From NCBI GenBank assembly GCA_026874595.1, contig CM049322.1, forward strand, positions 9,286,400-9,350,399: a stretch of DNA of 64,000 nt. Reading direction: 5' to 3'. The position numbers were made by a program, and so were the translations under genes. Shown in pieces: positions 1-11,280 of the stretch (positions are counted from its first letter, which is position 1; every line of letters begins with the position of its first letter). The stretch is from Sipunculus nudus. Lineage: Eukaryota > Annelida > Sipuncula > Golfingiida > Sipunculidae. The notes under the pieces were generated by a model. That model was not told the DNA's origin. It saw nothing but the letters and a program-made list of their open reading frames with translations, and searched no databases.

Positions 1-808
1 GCTTATGGAGGCACAAATTAAATTAAAACAGATTACTGTTCTCCCTTATTAAATCAGTTAAATTATTATTACTTTACAAAGATGAAAGAGAAACATTATT
101 TGGAAAATATCTTTATATGTAAAATTGTTATATTAAAAGAGAAATAAAGAAACAGTTCATTTTTGTAACAAAAAGAGTGTAAACAGAAGATGCCTTGTGC
201 TGCAAGATATATCCAGTAAAACAATACTGTATTTGTACTTACAGGAAACAAGTAATATTTAACTTGAGATACATTTTCTAGGACTATATTCCTTTCAAGG
301 TGCAACATAACCTAGCAAACATATTCAAAAATTGTAAATAGAAGAAAACAATTGCAAACAAATAAGATTAAAACTGTATTAAACCATCCCTGGTTGAAGG
401 CCTGGTAGGCAATAGTATGAGGCGTCAAGATCATCGATCTGTTTAAATTAGTGATACCATTCACAAACAGATGGCACTGCGAATGGGAAATTTGTTGACA
501 TATTGGGATTTACATGACGATTATAGTTGACCTGGATATCGAGCATACTGGAGCCACACAACCTGTGCTTGGAGATTTCTCTGGACGTTTGGCTTGTGGG
601 TTATATCTGTTCGTGTATACGCCTTAAGGTCATCATCTAACTTATAAAGCGGACAGATGTCTTCAGAATGTGCTGACATTATAAGCCGCGTGAATCCAAC
701 ATCATGTTTACATGAACCAAGATAAACCAGTTTGTAAACACTGTTGTCAAGCATGGCTTCCGTACTTACTGTGCTTCTATATCTGCGCTCGGCTTGAGGT
801 AAGTCTGA
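1..808 (+). repeat. Left copy of duplicated promoter/first-exon module
   Basis: This block is repeated with high identity at 6313-7133. Both copies run from GCTTATGGAGGCAC through the same 3' end, GTAAGTCTGACTT, and then diverge abruptly; the left copy passes directly into the minisatellite. It carries a TATA-like TTATAAAG near 640 and ATTATAAG near 680, then an exon-like stretch ending in a strong splice donor at 798/799 (CTTGAG|GTAAGT). Two short frames reach the donor: one from the ATG at 712 stays open (phase 0), the other from the ATG at 753 stops at TGA 795-797. The +1 base difference in the right copy breaks the first frame there, so the exon may be non-coding 5' UTR. The left edge may continue beyond the window. 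Confidence 0.75.
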
Positions 809-3800
809 CTTGCCCAAATATTTGGCCCACATGCCCAGGTTCCTCCATATATTTGGCCCACATGCCCAGGTTCCTCCATATATTTGGCCCACATGCCCTG
901 GTTCCTTCATATATTTGGCCCACATGCCAAGGTTTCTCCCTATATTTGGCCCACATGCCCAGGTTCCTCCCTATATTTGGCCACATGCCCAGGTTCCTCC
1001 ATATATTTGGCTACATGCCCAGGTTCCTCCATATATTTGGCCACACGCCCAGGTTCCTCCATATATTTGGCCCACATGCCCAGGTTCCTCCATATATTTG
1101 GCCCACATGCCCAGGTTCCTCCATATATTTGGCCCACATGCCCAGGTTCCTCCATATATTTTGCCACATGCCCAGGTTCCTCCATTTATTTGGCCCACAT
1201 GCCCAGGTTCCTCCATATATTTGGCCCACATGCCCAGGTTCCTCCCTATATTTGGCCCACATGCCCAGGTTCCTCCATATATTTGGCCCACATGCCCAGG
1301 TTCCTCCATATATTTGGCCCACATGCGAAGGTTCCTTCATATATTTGGCCACACGCCCAGGTTCCTCCATATATTTGGCCCACATGCCCAGGTTCCTCCA
1401 TATATTTGGCCCACATGCCCAGGTTCCTTCATATATTTGGCCCACATGCCCAGGTTCCTCCATATATTTTGCCACATGCCCAGGTTCCTCCATATATTTG
1501 GCCCACATGCCAAGGTTCCTCCAAATATTTGGCCCACATGCCCAGGTTCCTCCCTATATTTGGCCCACATGCCCAGGTTCCTCCCTATATTTGGCCACAT
1601 GCCCAGGTTCCTCCATATATTTGGCTACATGCCCAGGTTCCTCCATATATTTGGCCATATGCCCAGGTTCCTCCATATATTTGGCCCACATGCCACGGTT
1701 CCTCCATATATTTGGCCCACATGCCCAGGTTCCTCCCTATATTTGGCCCACATGCCCGCCCAGGTTCCTGCCTATATTTGGCCCACATGCCCAGGTTCCT
1801 GCCTATATTTGGCCCACATGCCCAGGTTCCTCCCTATATTTGGCCACATGCCCAGGTTCCTCCCTATATTTGGCCACATGCCCAGGTTCCTCCCTATATT
1901 TGGCCACATGCCCAGGTTCCTCCATATATGTAGCCAATATGCCCAGGTTCATCCATATATTTGGCCCACATGCCCAGGTTCATCCATATATTTGGCCCAC
2001 ATGCCCAGGTTCCTCCATATATTTGGCCCACATGCCCAGGTTCCTCCATATATTTGGCCCACATGCCCAGGTTCCTCCATATATTTGGCCCACATGCCCA
2101 GGTTCCTCCATATATTTGGCCCACATGCCCTGGTTCCTTCATATATTTGGCCCACATGCCCAGGTTCCTCCATATATTTGGCCCACATGCCCAGGTTCCT
2201 ACATATATTTGGCCTCATGCCCAGGTTCCTCCATATATTTGGCCCCATGCCCAGGTTCCTCCATATATTTAGCCCATATGCCCAGATTCCTCCATATATT
2301 TGGCCCACATGCCCAGGTTCCTCCATATATTTGGCCACATGCCCAGGTTCCTCCAGATATCTGGCCCACATGCCCAGATTCCTCCATATATTTGGCCCAC
2401 ATGCCCAGGTTCCTCCATATATTTGGCCCACATGCCCAGGTTCCTCCCTATATTTGGCCCACATGCCCAGTTTCCTCTCTATATTTGGCCACATGCCCAG
2501 GCTCCTCCCTATATTTGGCCCACATGCCCAGGTTCCTCCCTATATTTGGCCAAATGCCCAGGTTCCTCCCTATATTTGGCCACATGCCCAGGTTCCTCCC
2601 TATATTTGGCCCACATGCCCAGGTTCCTCCATATATTTGGCCACATGCCCAGGTTCCTCCAGATATCTGGCCCACATGCCCAGGTTCCTCCATATATTTG
2701 GCCCACATGCCCAGGTTCCTCCATATATTTGGCCCACATGCCCAGGTTCCTCCCTATATTTGGCCCACATGCCCAGGTTCCTCCCTATATTTGGCCACAT
2801 GCCCAGGTTCCTCCCAATATTTGGCCCACATGCCCAGGTTCCTCCCTATATTTGGCCCACATGCCCAGGTTCCTCCATATATTTGGCCACATGCCCAGGT
2901 TCCTCCCTATATTTGGCCACATGCCCAGGTTCCTCCCTATATTTGGCCACATGCCCAGGTTCCTCCATATATTTGGCCCACATGCCCAGGTTCCTCCATA
3001 TATTTGGCCCACATGCCCAGGTTCCTCCCTATATTTGGCCCACATGCCCAGGTTTCTCCCTATATTTGGCCCACATGCCCAGGTTCCTCCCTATATTTGG
3101 CCACATGCCCAGGTTCCTCCCTATATTTGGCCACATGCCCAGGTTCCTCCCTATATTTGGCCCACATGCCCAGGTTCCTCCTTATATTTGGCCACATGCC
3201 CAGGTTCCTCCCTATATTTGGCCACATGCCCAGGTTCCTCCCTATATTTGGCTACATGCCCAGGTTCCTCCCTATATTTGGCCACATGCCCAGGTTCCTC
3301 CCTATATTTGGCCCACATGCCCAGGTTCCTCCCTATATTTGGCCCACATGCCCAGGTTCCTCCCTATATTTGGCCCACATGCCCAGGTTCCTCCCTATAT
3401 TTGGCCACATGCCCAGGTTCCTCCCTATATTTGGCCACATGCCCAGGTTCCTCCCTATATTTGGCCACATGCCCAGGTTCCTCCATATATTTGGCCACAT
3501 GCCATGGTTCCTCCCTATATTTGGCCACATGCCCAGGTTCCTCCCTATATTTGGCCCACATGCCCAGGTTCCTCCATATATTTGGCCACATGTCAAGGTT
3601 CCTCCATATATTTGGCCACATGCTCAGGTTCCTCCATATATTTGGCCACATGCCCAGGTTCCTCCATATATTTGGCCACATGCCCAGGTTCCTCCATATA
3701 TTTGGCCACATGCCCAGGTTCCTCCATATATTTGGCCACATGCCCAGGTTCCTCCATATATTTGGCCACATGCCCAGGTTCCTCCATATATTTGGCCACA

Positions 3801-6178
3801 TGCCCAGGTTCCTCCATATATTTGGCCACATTCCCAGGTTCCTCCATATATTTGGCCACATGCCCAGGTTCCTCCATATATTTGGCCACATGCCCAGGTT
3901 CCTCCATATATTTGGCCACATGCCCAGGTTCCTCCATATATTTGGCCACATGCCCAGGTTCCTCCATATATTTGGCCACATGCCCAGGTTCATCCATATA
4001 TTTGGCCACATGCCCAGGTTCCTCCATATATTTGGCTACATGCCCAGGTTCCTCCATATATTTGGCCACATGCCCAAGTTCCTCCATATATTTGGCCCAC
4101 ATGGCCAGGTTCCTCCATATATTTGGCCCACATGCCCAGGTTCCGCCATATATTTGGCCCACATGCCCAGGTTCCGCCATATATTGGGCCCACATGCCCA
4201 GGTTCCTCCATATATTTGACCCACATGCCCAGGTTCTTCCCTATATTTGGCCCACATGCCCAGGTTCCTGCCTATATTTGGCCCACATGCCCAGGTTCCT
4301 CCCTATATTTGGCCACATGCCCAGGTTCCTCCCTATATTTGGCCACATGCCCAGGTTCCTCCATATATTTGGCCACATGCCCAAGTTCCTCCATATATTT
4401 GGCCACATGCCCAAGTTCCTCCATATATTTGGCAACATGCCCAGGTTCCTCCATATATTTAGCCCACATGCCCAGGTTCATCCATATATTTGGCCCACAT
4501 GCCCAGGTTCCTCCCTATATTTGGCCCACATGCCCAGGTTCCTCCCTATATTTGCCCCACATGCCCAGGTTCCTCCCTATATTTGGCCACATGCCCAGGT
4601 TCCTCCCTATATTTGGCCCACATGCCCAGGTTCCTCCCTATATTTGGCCCACATGCCCAGGTTCCTCCCTATATTTGGCCACATGCCCAGGTTCCTCCCT
4701 ATATTTGGCCACATGCCCAGGTTCCTCCCTATATTTGGCCACATGCCCAGGTTCCTCCCTATATATTTTGCCACATGCCCAGGTTCCTCCCTATATTTGG
4801 CCCACATGCCCAGGTTCCTCCCTATATTTGGCCCACATGCCCAGGTTCCTCCATATATTTGGCCACATGCCCAGGTTCATCCATATATTTGGCCACATGC
4901 CCAGGTTCATCCATATATTTGGCCACATGCCCAGGTTCCTCCATATATTTGGCCACATGCCCAGGTTCCTCCATATATTTGGCCACATGCCCAGGTTCCT
5001 CCATATATTTGGCCACATGCCCAGGTTCCTCCATATATTTGGCCACATGCCCAGGTTCCTGCATATATTTGGCCACATGCCCAGGTTCCTCCATATATTT
5101 GGCCACATGCCCAGGTTCCTCCATATATTTGGCCACATGCCCAGGTTCCTCCATATATTTGGCCACATGCCCAGGTTCCTCCATATATTTGGCCACATGC
5201 CCAGGTTCCTCCATATATTTGGCCACATGCCCAGGTTCATGCATATATTTGGCCACATGCCCAGGTTCATCCATATATTTGGCCACATGCCCAGGTTCCT
5301 CCATATATTTGGCCCACATGCCCAGGTTCCTCCATATATTTGGCCACATGCCCAGGTTCCTCCATATATTTGGCCACATGCCCAGGTTCCTCCATATATT
5401 TGGCCACATGCCCAGGTTCATCCATATATTTGGCCCACATGCCCAGGTTCATCCATATATTTGGCCACATGCCCAGGTTCCTCCATATATTTGGCCCACA
5501 TGCCCAGGTTCCTCCATATATTTGGCCACATGCCAAGGTTCATCCATATATTTGGCCCACATGCCCAGGTTCATCCATATATTTGGCCACATGCCCAGGT
5601 TCCTCCATATATTTGGCCAACATGCCCAGGTTCCTCCATATATTTGGCCCACATGCCCAGGTTCCACCATATATTTGGCCACATGCCCAGGTTCATCCAT
5701 ATATTTGGCCACATGCCCAGGTTCCTCCATATATTTGGCCTACATGCCCAGGTTCCTCCATATATTTGGCCACATGCCCAGGTTCATCCATATATTTGGC
5801 CACATGCCCAGGTTCATCCATATATTTGGCCACATGCCCAGGTTCCTCCATATATTTGGCCCTCATGCCCAGGTTCCTCCCTATATTTGGCCACATGCCC
5901 AGGTTCCTCCATATATTTGGCCACATGCCCAGGTTCCTCCATATATTTGGCCACATGCCCAGGTTCCTCCATATATTTGTCCACATGCCCAGGTTCCTCC
6001 ATATATTTGGCCCACATGCCCAGGTTCCTCCATATATTTGGCCACATGCCCAGGTTCATCCATATATTTGGCCACATGCCCAGGTTCCTCCATATATTTG
6101 GCCACATGCCCAGGTTCCTCCATATATTTGGCCACATGCCCAGGTTCATCCATATATTTGGCCACATGCCCAGGTTCC
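809..6178. repeat. 5.4 kb minisatellite of 30/31-bp units
   Basis: Head-to-tail array built on the core CCCAGGTTCCTCC, then ATATATTTGG or CTATATTTGG, then CCACATG or CCCACATG. The extra C makes a 31-bp unit; without it the unit is 30 bp. Array length divided by unit length gives roughly 175 copies (estimated, not counted). Variants cluster: nearly pure 30-bp ATATATTT units at about 3590-4080 and 4850-5300, mixed 30/31 units and CTATATTT variants elsewhere, which implies recent local homogenisation. The unit has no stop codon in several frames, so frames up to about 1800 codons run through it on the plus strand and shorter ones on the minus strand; these are not evidence of a gene. A 30-bp unit keeps frame and a 31-bp unit shifts it. 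Confidence 0.97.
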
Positions 6179-6312
6179 TTGATGGGGTTTCTTAATCTGG
6201 ATCCTCAACAGACTCTAATTGATTCTACAACGACCAATTCCAAAAATGCATTAACACACACACACACACACTCACACAAACACATACACGGACGGAGATG
6301 AACGTATACCCT
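6179..6312. other. Short unique spacer with CA microsatellite
   Basis: Junction between the end of the minisatellite and the right promoter/first-exon copy. It contains a (CA)n stretch at about 6254-6275 and no gene signal. Confidence 0.7.
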
Positions 6313-7133
6313 GCTTATGGAGGCACTGATTAAATTAAAACAGATTACTGTGCTCCCTTATTAAATCAGTTAAAATATTATTACTTTACAAAGATGAAAG
6401 AGAAACATTATTTGGAAAATATCTTTATATGTAAAATTGTTATATTAAAAGAGAAATAAAGAAACAGTTCATTTATGTAACAAAAAGAGTATAAACAGAA
6501 GATGCCTTGTGCTGCAAGATATATCCAGTAAAGCAATACTGTATTTGTACTTAAAGAAAACAAGTAATATTTAACTTGAGATACATTTTCTAGGACTATG
6601 TTTCTTTCAAGGTGCAACATAACCGAGCAAACATATTCAAAAATTGTAAATAGAAGAAAACAAAAGCAAGCCAATAAGATTAAAACTGTATGAAACTATC
6701 CCTGGTTGAAGGCCTGGTAGGCAATAGTATGAGGCGTCAAGATCATCGATCTGTTTAAATTAGTGATACAATTCACTAACAGATGGCGCTGCGAATGGGA
6801 AATTTGTTATGACATATTGGGATTTACATGACGGCCCAGATTATAGTTGACCTGGATATCGAGCATACTGGAGCCACACAACCTGTGCTTGGAGATTTCT
6901 CTGGACGTTTGGCTTGTGGGTTATATCTGTTCATGTATACGCCTTCAGGTCATCATCTTACTTATAATGCGGACAGATGTCTTCAGAATGTGCTGACATT
7001 ATAAGCCGCGTGAATCCAACATCATGTTTATATGAACCAAGATAAACCAGTTTGTAAACACTGTTTGTCAAGCATGGCTGCCGTACTTACTGTGCTTCTA
7101 TATCTGCGCTCGGCCTGAGGTAAGTCTGACTTC
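6313..7133 (+). promoter_or_regulatory. Right copy of promoter/first-exon module, putative NLR promoter and 5' exon
   Basis: Direct repeat of 1-808 with scattered substitutions and small indels. It contains TTATAATG near 6961, ATTATAAG near 7000 and an exon-like stretch ending in donor 7119/7120 (CTGAG|GTAAGT). A short frame from ATG 7032 or 7074 ends at TGA 7116-7118 just before the donor, so as read the exon is non-coding with a short upstream ORF. The next clear acceptor on this strand that leads into coding sequence is 11279-11280 (GTGTTTTAG), 32 bases before the NLR start codon. I infer that this is the NLR promoter and untranslated first exon, with an intron of about 4.2 kb. A third, diverged copy lies at about 44930-45336. 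Confidence 0.55.
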
Positions 7134-8837
7134 AGATGTAACTGGCATCAATACGGGGGGGGGGGGGGATTTACCCCCTCCGTTTAAGCAAGGGGGAGGG
7201 GACGGTCAATCGGATAATCTTCCCTGCTATACAGAGAATATTAATATCTATTGAAAATGAAATTTATAAGTAATAAGAATTATAGAGTATGGTTCCATTT
7301 CTGAGTTTTTTATGATATATTATAAATTATCAAATTATCTTATTCTAAACTTGGTTTAGAATCAACCTATACTGGAAACATAATAATTTTTTTGTTTTGA
7401 ACCTTATACTTGATTTAAATATATTTGAAATTTATTACACAGAAAATAATAGGTTTATTACCTGGATTATACTCTAACGCCTGCGAGTATCCCCCACCCT
7501 TGATGATGAATGGACGCTCCTGTGGGAAATTATCTCCATATGCGCCCTCCCTTTGATTTAATTGTTAACCCAAACTTGTTCAAATAGAGAATATTTCACA
7601 AGCTCTGAGTATGATCTATATTGTAGTCACATTATCCGTTTATTTTCAGTTCATAATACCTATCCATCTTGTATTGACTTGCTTTGTATATTTTAATCTG
7701 CTCAAATTGCGGAGCAGTAATCAAAATCATTAAACAAAAACAGAATAATACAATAAATTATATTATAAAGACGTGTGACATGAGATAGAGGGAATACACC
7801 GACAATACTGTCAACAAAATGACCTTACATGATTCTCATGGCATTTTAATTTTTTTTCACCTCCCGGCTTCTAGTAATGATTTTGTAACATATAAATAAC
7901 ACACACAGAGAAATATATATAATATACATATATATATATATGGTTATATTCTTATACAGTATTCAACCTATTAATAAGTTACTTATCGGTGCATATGAAT
8001 TTTTGTCCGCGTAACGTACTTATACATGTAAATACCTGAGTCAGAGTATACAATTATATTTATCATTATAAAAATATATTGTTAGAAATAAAGAAAAATG
8101 ACCGGTTATTCCATCGGAATATCATTATGGCTTCACTGAAACCTACGCACCTAGGCAAAACAGAAGTTATATAGATAAAATAAGGAAACTAAATAGGCAA
8201 TGTTCAATTCATACACACGACATGATCCTCACACACATAGCTATAACATATTTACTGAACTGCATGTCAAGCAGCCCTACAAACAAGTCAAGCTGAAATA
8301 TAAATAGCACCAACATATCAACACACAATCAATGCATGAGTGAACATCAGAGGTATCATCGCCTGTGTTGACGTTCGGGGCAGGTAAATGCTAAGTTCAA
8401 CGCCGAGTAAATGTTTACAGGCTGCATATAAAGAAAAGAGGTCGATTGGTAGACTCGTTGTCTTATAGATCTATGTACTTAAACCCTGCTCAACCTACAT
8501 AGACGATTGCGATCTCTTGAGTAACGCTGCCCCTGTTTTTTTTACAAAGGATCAATACAGCTCCTGAAAGGTCAAATTGCTCATTTTCAGTTACTTCTAC
8601 ACAAGGGTCCGGGTTTGACGAAATATTTTCTTCACCAACCTTTATTTTACAGATGTATCTAAAGAATTATGACCATAACCATTTTATCTTTTTAAAATTA
8701 TTTTGCTGTAATATCCCTAATATCAGTAGCTCTTTTCCACTATACATTTACTCGCCTTCGAAAGGCCATCCTGTCAGACATATCGTTCTTCCGAACACAG
8801 GTCGAATTCTTTTATATTTTTGTTCATGAATGAAGGT

Positions 8838-8840
<3 letters not shown>
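7134..8840. other. Non-coding stretch, probable first intron of the NLR gene
   Basis: AT-rich sequence without a convincing exon. It holds a poly-G run near 7157-7168, a short TA tract near 7914-7940 and, at about 8330-8400, a diverged copy of a roughly 90-bp dispersed repeat (GAGTGAACATCA motif) also seen near 34935 and 46165. Confidence 0.5.

Positions 8841-8907
<67 letters not shown>
8841..8907. repeat. (TA)n microsatellite
   Basis: Uninterrupted TA dinucleotide tract followed by a short GA tract. Small open frames that run through it (IYIYIY) are artefacts. Confidence 0.97.
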
Positions 8908-8911
<4 letters not shown>

Positions 8912-9141
8912 AGAGAGAGAGATCCCTCACTAACATGGCCACCGTGGGAACCAGCCAAACTGGTCGTATTAGCGGGAGGCTAATACTGCACAAGCAAATG
9001 CTCAACCTGGGCGATTAGGTGAATATTTCACAAGTAAATTTGTAACCCTAAAGTAGATAACTGTATTCAGACATACACATCAGCATGTAATTGATATGAT
9101 TATTTCGTATAAAAAAAACAAGTCATGAAGATAACATGGTA

Positions 9142-10407
9142 CACTGTTACAGTACTTGAGTATGAGTACTTGACAGAAGCCCGAGTATAAGTAGGAGTAC
9201 AAGTACAGGCATACCTGCATGTACTCGAGTATGAGTATAAGTACTCATGGTTTGTACTCAGTCCCGGTACAGAGTACATTAGTTTAATTCCTCGAACGTA
9301 CACAACAAATACATCTTTTATTGCCAGGTACTTTTATTTATTGAAGTCCTCTATCAAAAAGCACAAGGCGTATTATTCATTACATTTAAGAACTGTATTT
9401 GCTGCAGTTTCAAACACACACACACAAAATAAACTCTTGCTAAATGCAAAATTTTCACATACATCCACTTACGATGTATCACTGAATGATAATTGATTTA
9501 GTTTTACTGTTGCACTTGATGAACATTATATTGTCAGTCAGCATGCAGCGATCGGGACGGAACACCTTGCCAGCAATGCTGCAAAGTCTTTGGACTAGCG
9601 CTGATGTTGCGGAGTTCCAAGTAGTGCCCAGTCATCTTGTCCAAGCTCTTACATCTAACTTATCGAGCTCTAAGAATGTGCTTATCTCAAGTAAAGATTA
9701 ACTCTTTTAACCCAGCTCTGAGAATGTACTCATCTCTAGTAGAGATTATCTGTGTTAATCCCGCTCTGCGAATATGCTCTTCTCAATTAAAGATTAACTC
9801 TATTAACCCAGCTCTGAGATGTACTCATCTCTACTGAAGATTATCTGTTTAAATCCTGCTCTGCGAATATGCTCTTCTCAAGTAAAGATTAACTCTATAA
9901 ACCTAGCTCTGAGAATGTACTCAACTCAGGATTTTTTATATTTAAATGTGCTTCTATGAGAGAAATGTATAGTTTTAAAATGTTGTAATAATCAGAAAAA
10001 AATCATAATTAAGAATTAGGTAAAAATGTTTAAAAAAATAATTTTAGCCTGTATTCATTCAAGTCACAATTTACATATATCCCGTGTTTAAAGGTATATA
10101 TTTTAAGCAAGGCTGGACTCATGTCAGGTTAAAAAATAAGTAACCAAATAGAGTTCAAGTGCAAATGCATTTCTAAGTGCATTTGCTTTTGTAAATTAAT
10201 ACTGCATTGAAAATACTTTAATACAAGTGAAAACTGTAACAATTTTAAGAAGTACTTGGAATGTACTGATGAGTACTTGAGTATTTTTGTTCAGTACTGG
10301 AGTACGATTACAAGTACTTTAATAATTGTGAAGCTGATTACAAGTACGGGTACGAGTATACAGAAAAATGTATTTAAGTACGAGTACTTGTACTCGCCCT
10401 GACCCTG
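9142..10407. mobile_element. Non-autonomous hAT-like element (tentative)
   Basis: Both ends are dense in GAGTACTTG/AAGTACTCG-type subterminal repeats (9142-9290 and 10255-10407) in opposite orientation, while the middle carries no transposase. The right end, read inward on the minus strand, starts CAGGGTCAGGGCGAGTAC; the left end CACTGTTACAGTACTTG is a weaker match. No matching 8-bp target duplication is visible, so the borders are uncertain. A 48-bp minisatellite sits inside. Confidence 0.4.
9668..9930. repeat. 48-bp minisatellite inside the hAT-like element
   Basis: Roughly five units, alternating two versions. One has AACCCAGCTCTGAGAATGT with CTCATCTC and the other ATCCCGCTCTGCGAATATG with CTCTTCTC; both are followed by AAGATTA. 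This gives a higher-order period near 96 bp. Confidence 0.75.
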
Positions 10408-10980
10408 ATACTGACGATTGGTTTTAATATGCAGAATGAACAGGTTATTCAATTTTGGGCTTCTTCAATGTTCGAATATCGGCAATTCACGTCAAATCTG
10501 TAATAGATCTATTGAACTGGGCATCACCTATGATCGGCGTAAGCTGTATATACAAAATGTTCCGTTGTGATTAATTTATCAAAGAGAAACATCACATCGT
10601 ACACGCCATATCATGGGCAATTGTATTCAATGCCGGCTGATGATCGAGGCTTTCTAACACTTCAGGTTTACTATATGTATATAATCAAAGGTATCTAATG
10701 CCATTCCAGTTTATGCAGGGAGGGTGTGTTTGCTCATCCGGTTGATCAACCGTTAACTACCGCCACGGACCAGTTGGGGACATGGGCTTGAGTTTGTGAT
10801 ACCGGGGTTCATTTGATGGTCGCGGAATGGAGAGAGTGGCCGATGGTCGTCATAGCAGGTTTGGCTGGTCAGAAGGAGGCTTTTAATGATAGTTTACAAT
10901 AGATTTGTCAAATACATAAACAAGTTATCTTTTTAGCGGGATGGTCCTAATAGCGGTGTGGTCATCAGGCGAGATGTCAC

Positions 10981-11034
<54 letters not shown>

Positions 11035-11280
11035 AGCAGTCACGTGAAATGTTCCCTTATCGCCTAAAATATAAAAACTGGAAGCTTTTGGTAAAGTCTC
11101 TCTATTTTTTTTTTGGTAACTTGGGTATAGGGAGGATCGTGGAGTGTAAGTGACCCAAAATTTATTTACGAAGAATTTTAAACTTATCTAGAATGAAAAA
11201 TAACTATATGTTTATCCATGATTATGGCTTTAATAATAAATGGAAAGTAAACTGACGGTTAATTTTAAAATGTGTTTTAG
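10408..11280. other. Non-coding stretch with (TA)n, upstream of the NLR coding start
   Basis: A (TA)n microsatellite lies at about 10985-11035. No exon was recognised. The stretch ends in a good 3' splice site at 11279-11280 preceded by a T-rich tract. Confidence 0.5.

Noticed and set aside
96-308. A minus-strand 70-codon frame conserved in both promoter copies (also 6408-6674)
   Set aside because: The two copies are recent near-identical DNA, so conservation is expected. Several of the few differences are amino-acid changing, and there is no domain.
712-6195. A plus-strand frame of over 1800 codons and several others of 600-1790 codons, plus many minus-strand frames
   Set aside because: All run through the stop-free 30/31-bp minisatellite and overlap in different frames, with no domain and no codon-level conservation. 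They are consequences of the repeat.
8830-9018. Small IYIYIY or SLSLS frames at TA and TC tracts (also near 36695, 39492, 45876 and 56396)
   Set aside because: Pure microsatellite translation.
10266-10300. CTGATGAG, a hammerhead-ribozyme core word, in the hAT-like element
   Set aside because: No GAAA at a suitable distance and no three-stem layout. Probably chance within the GAGTACTTG repeats.
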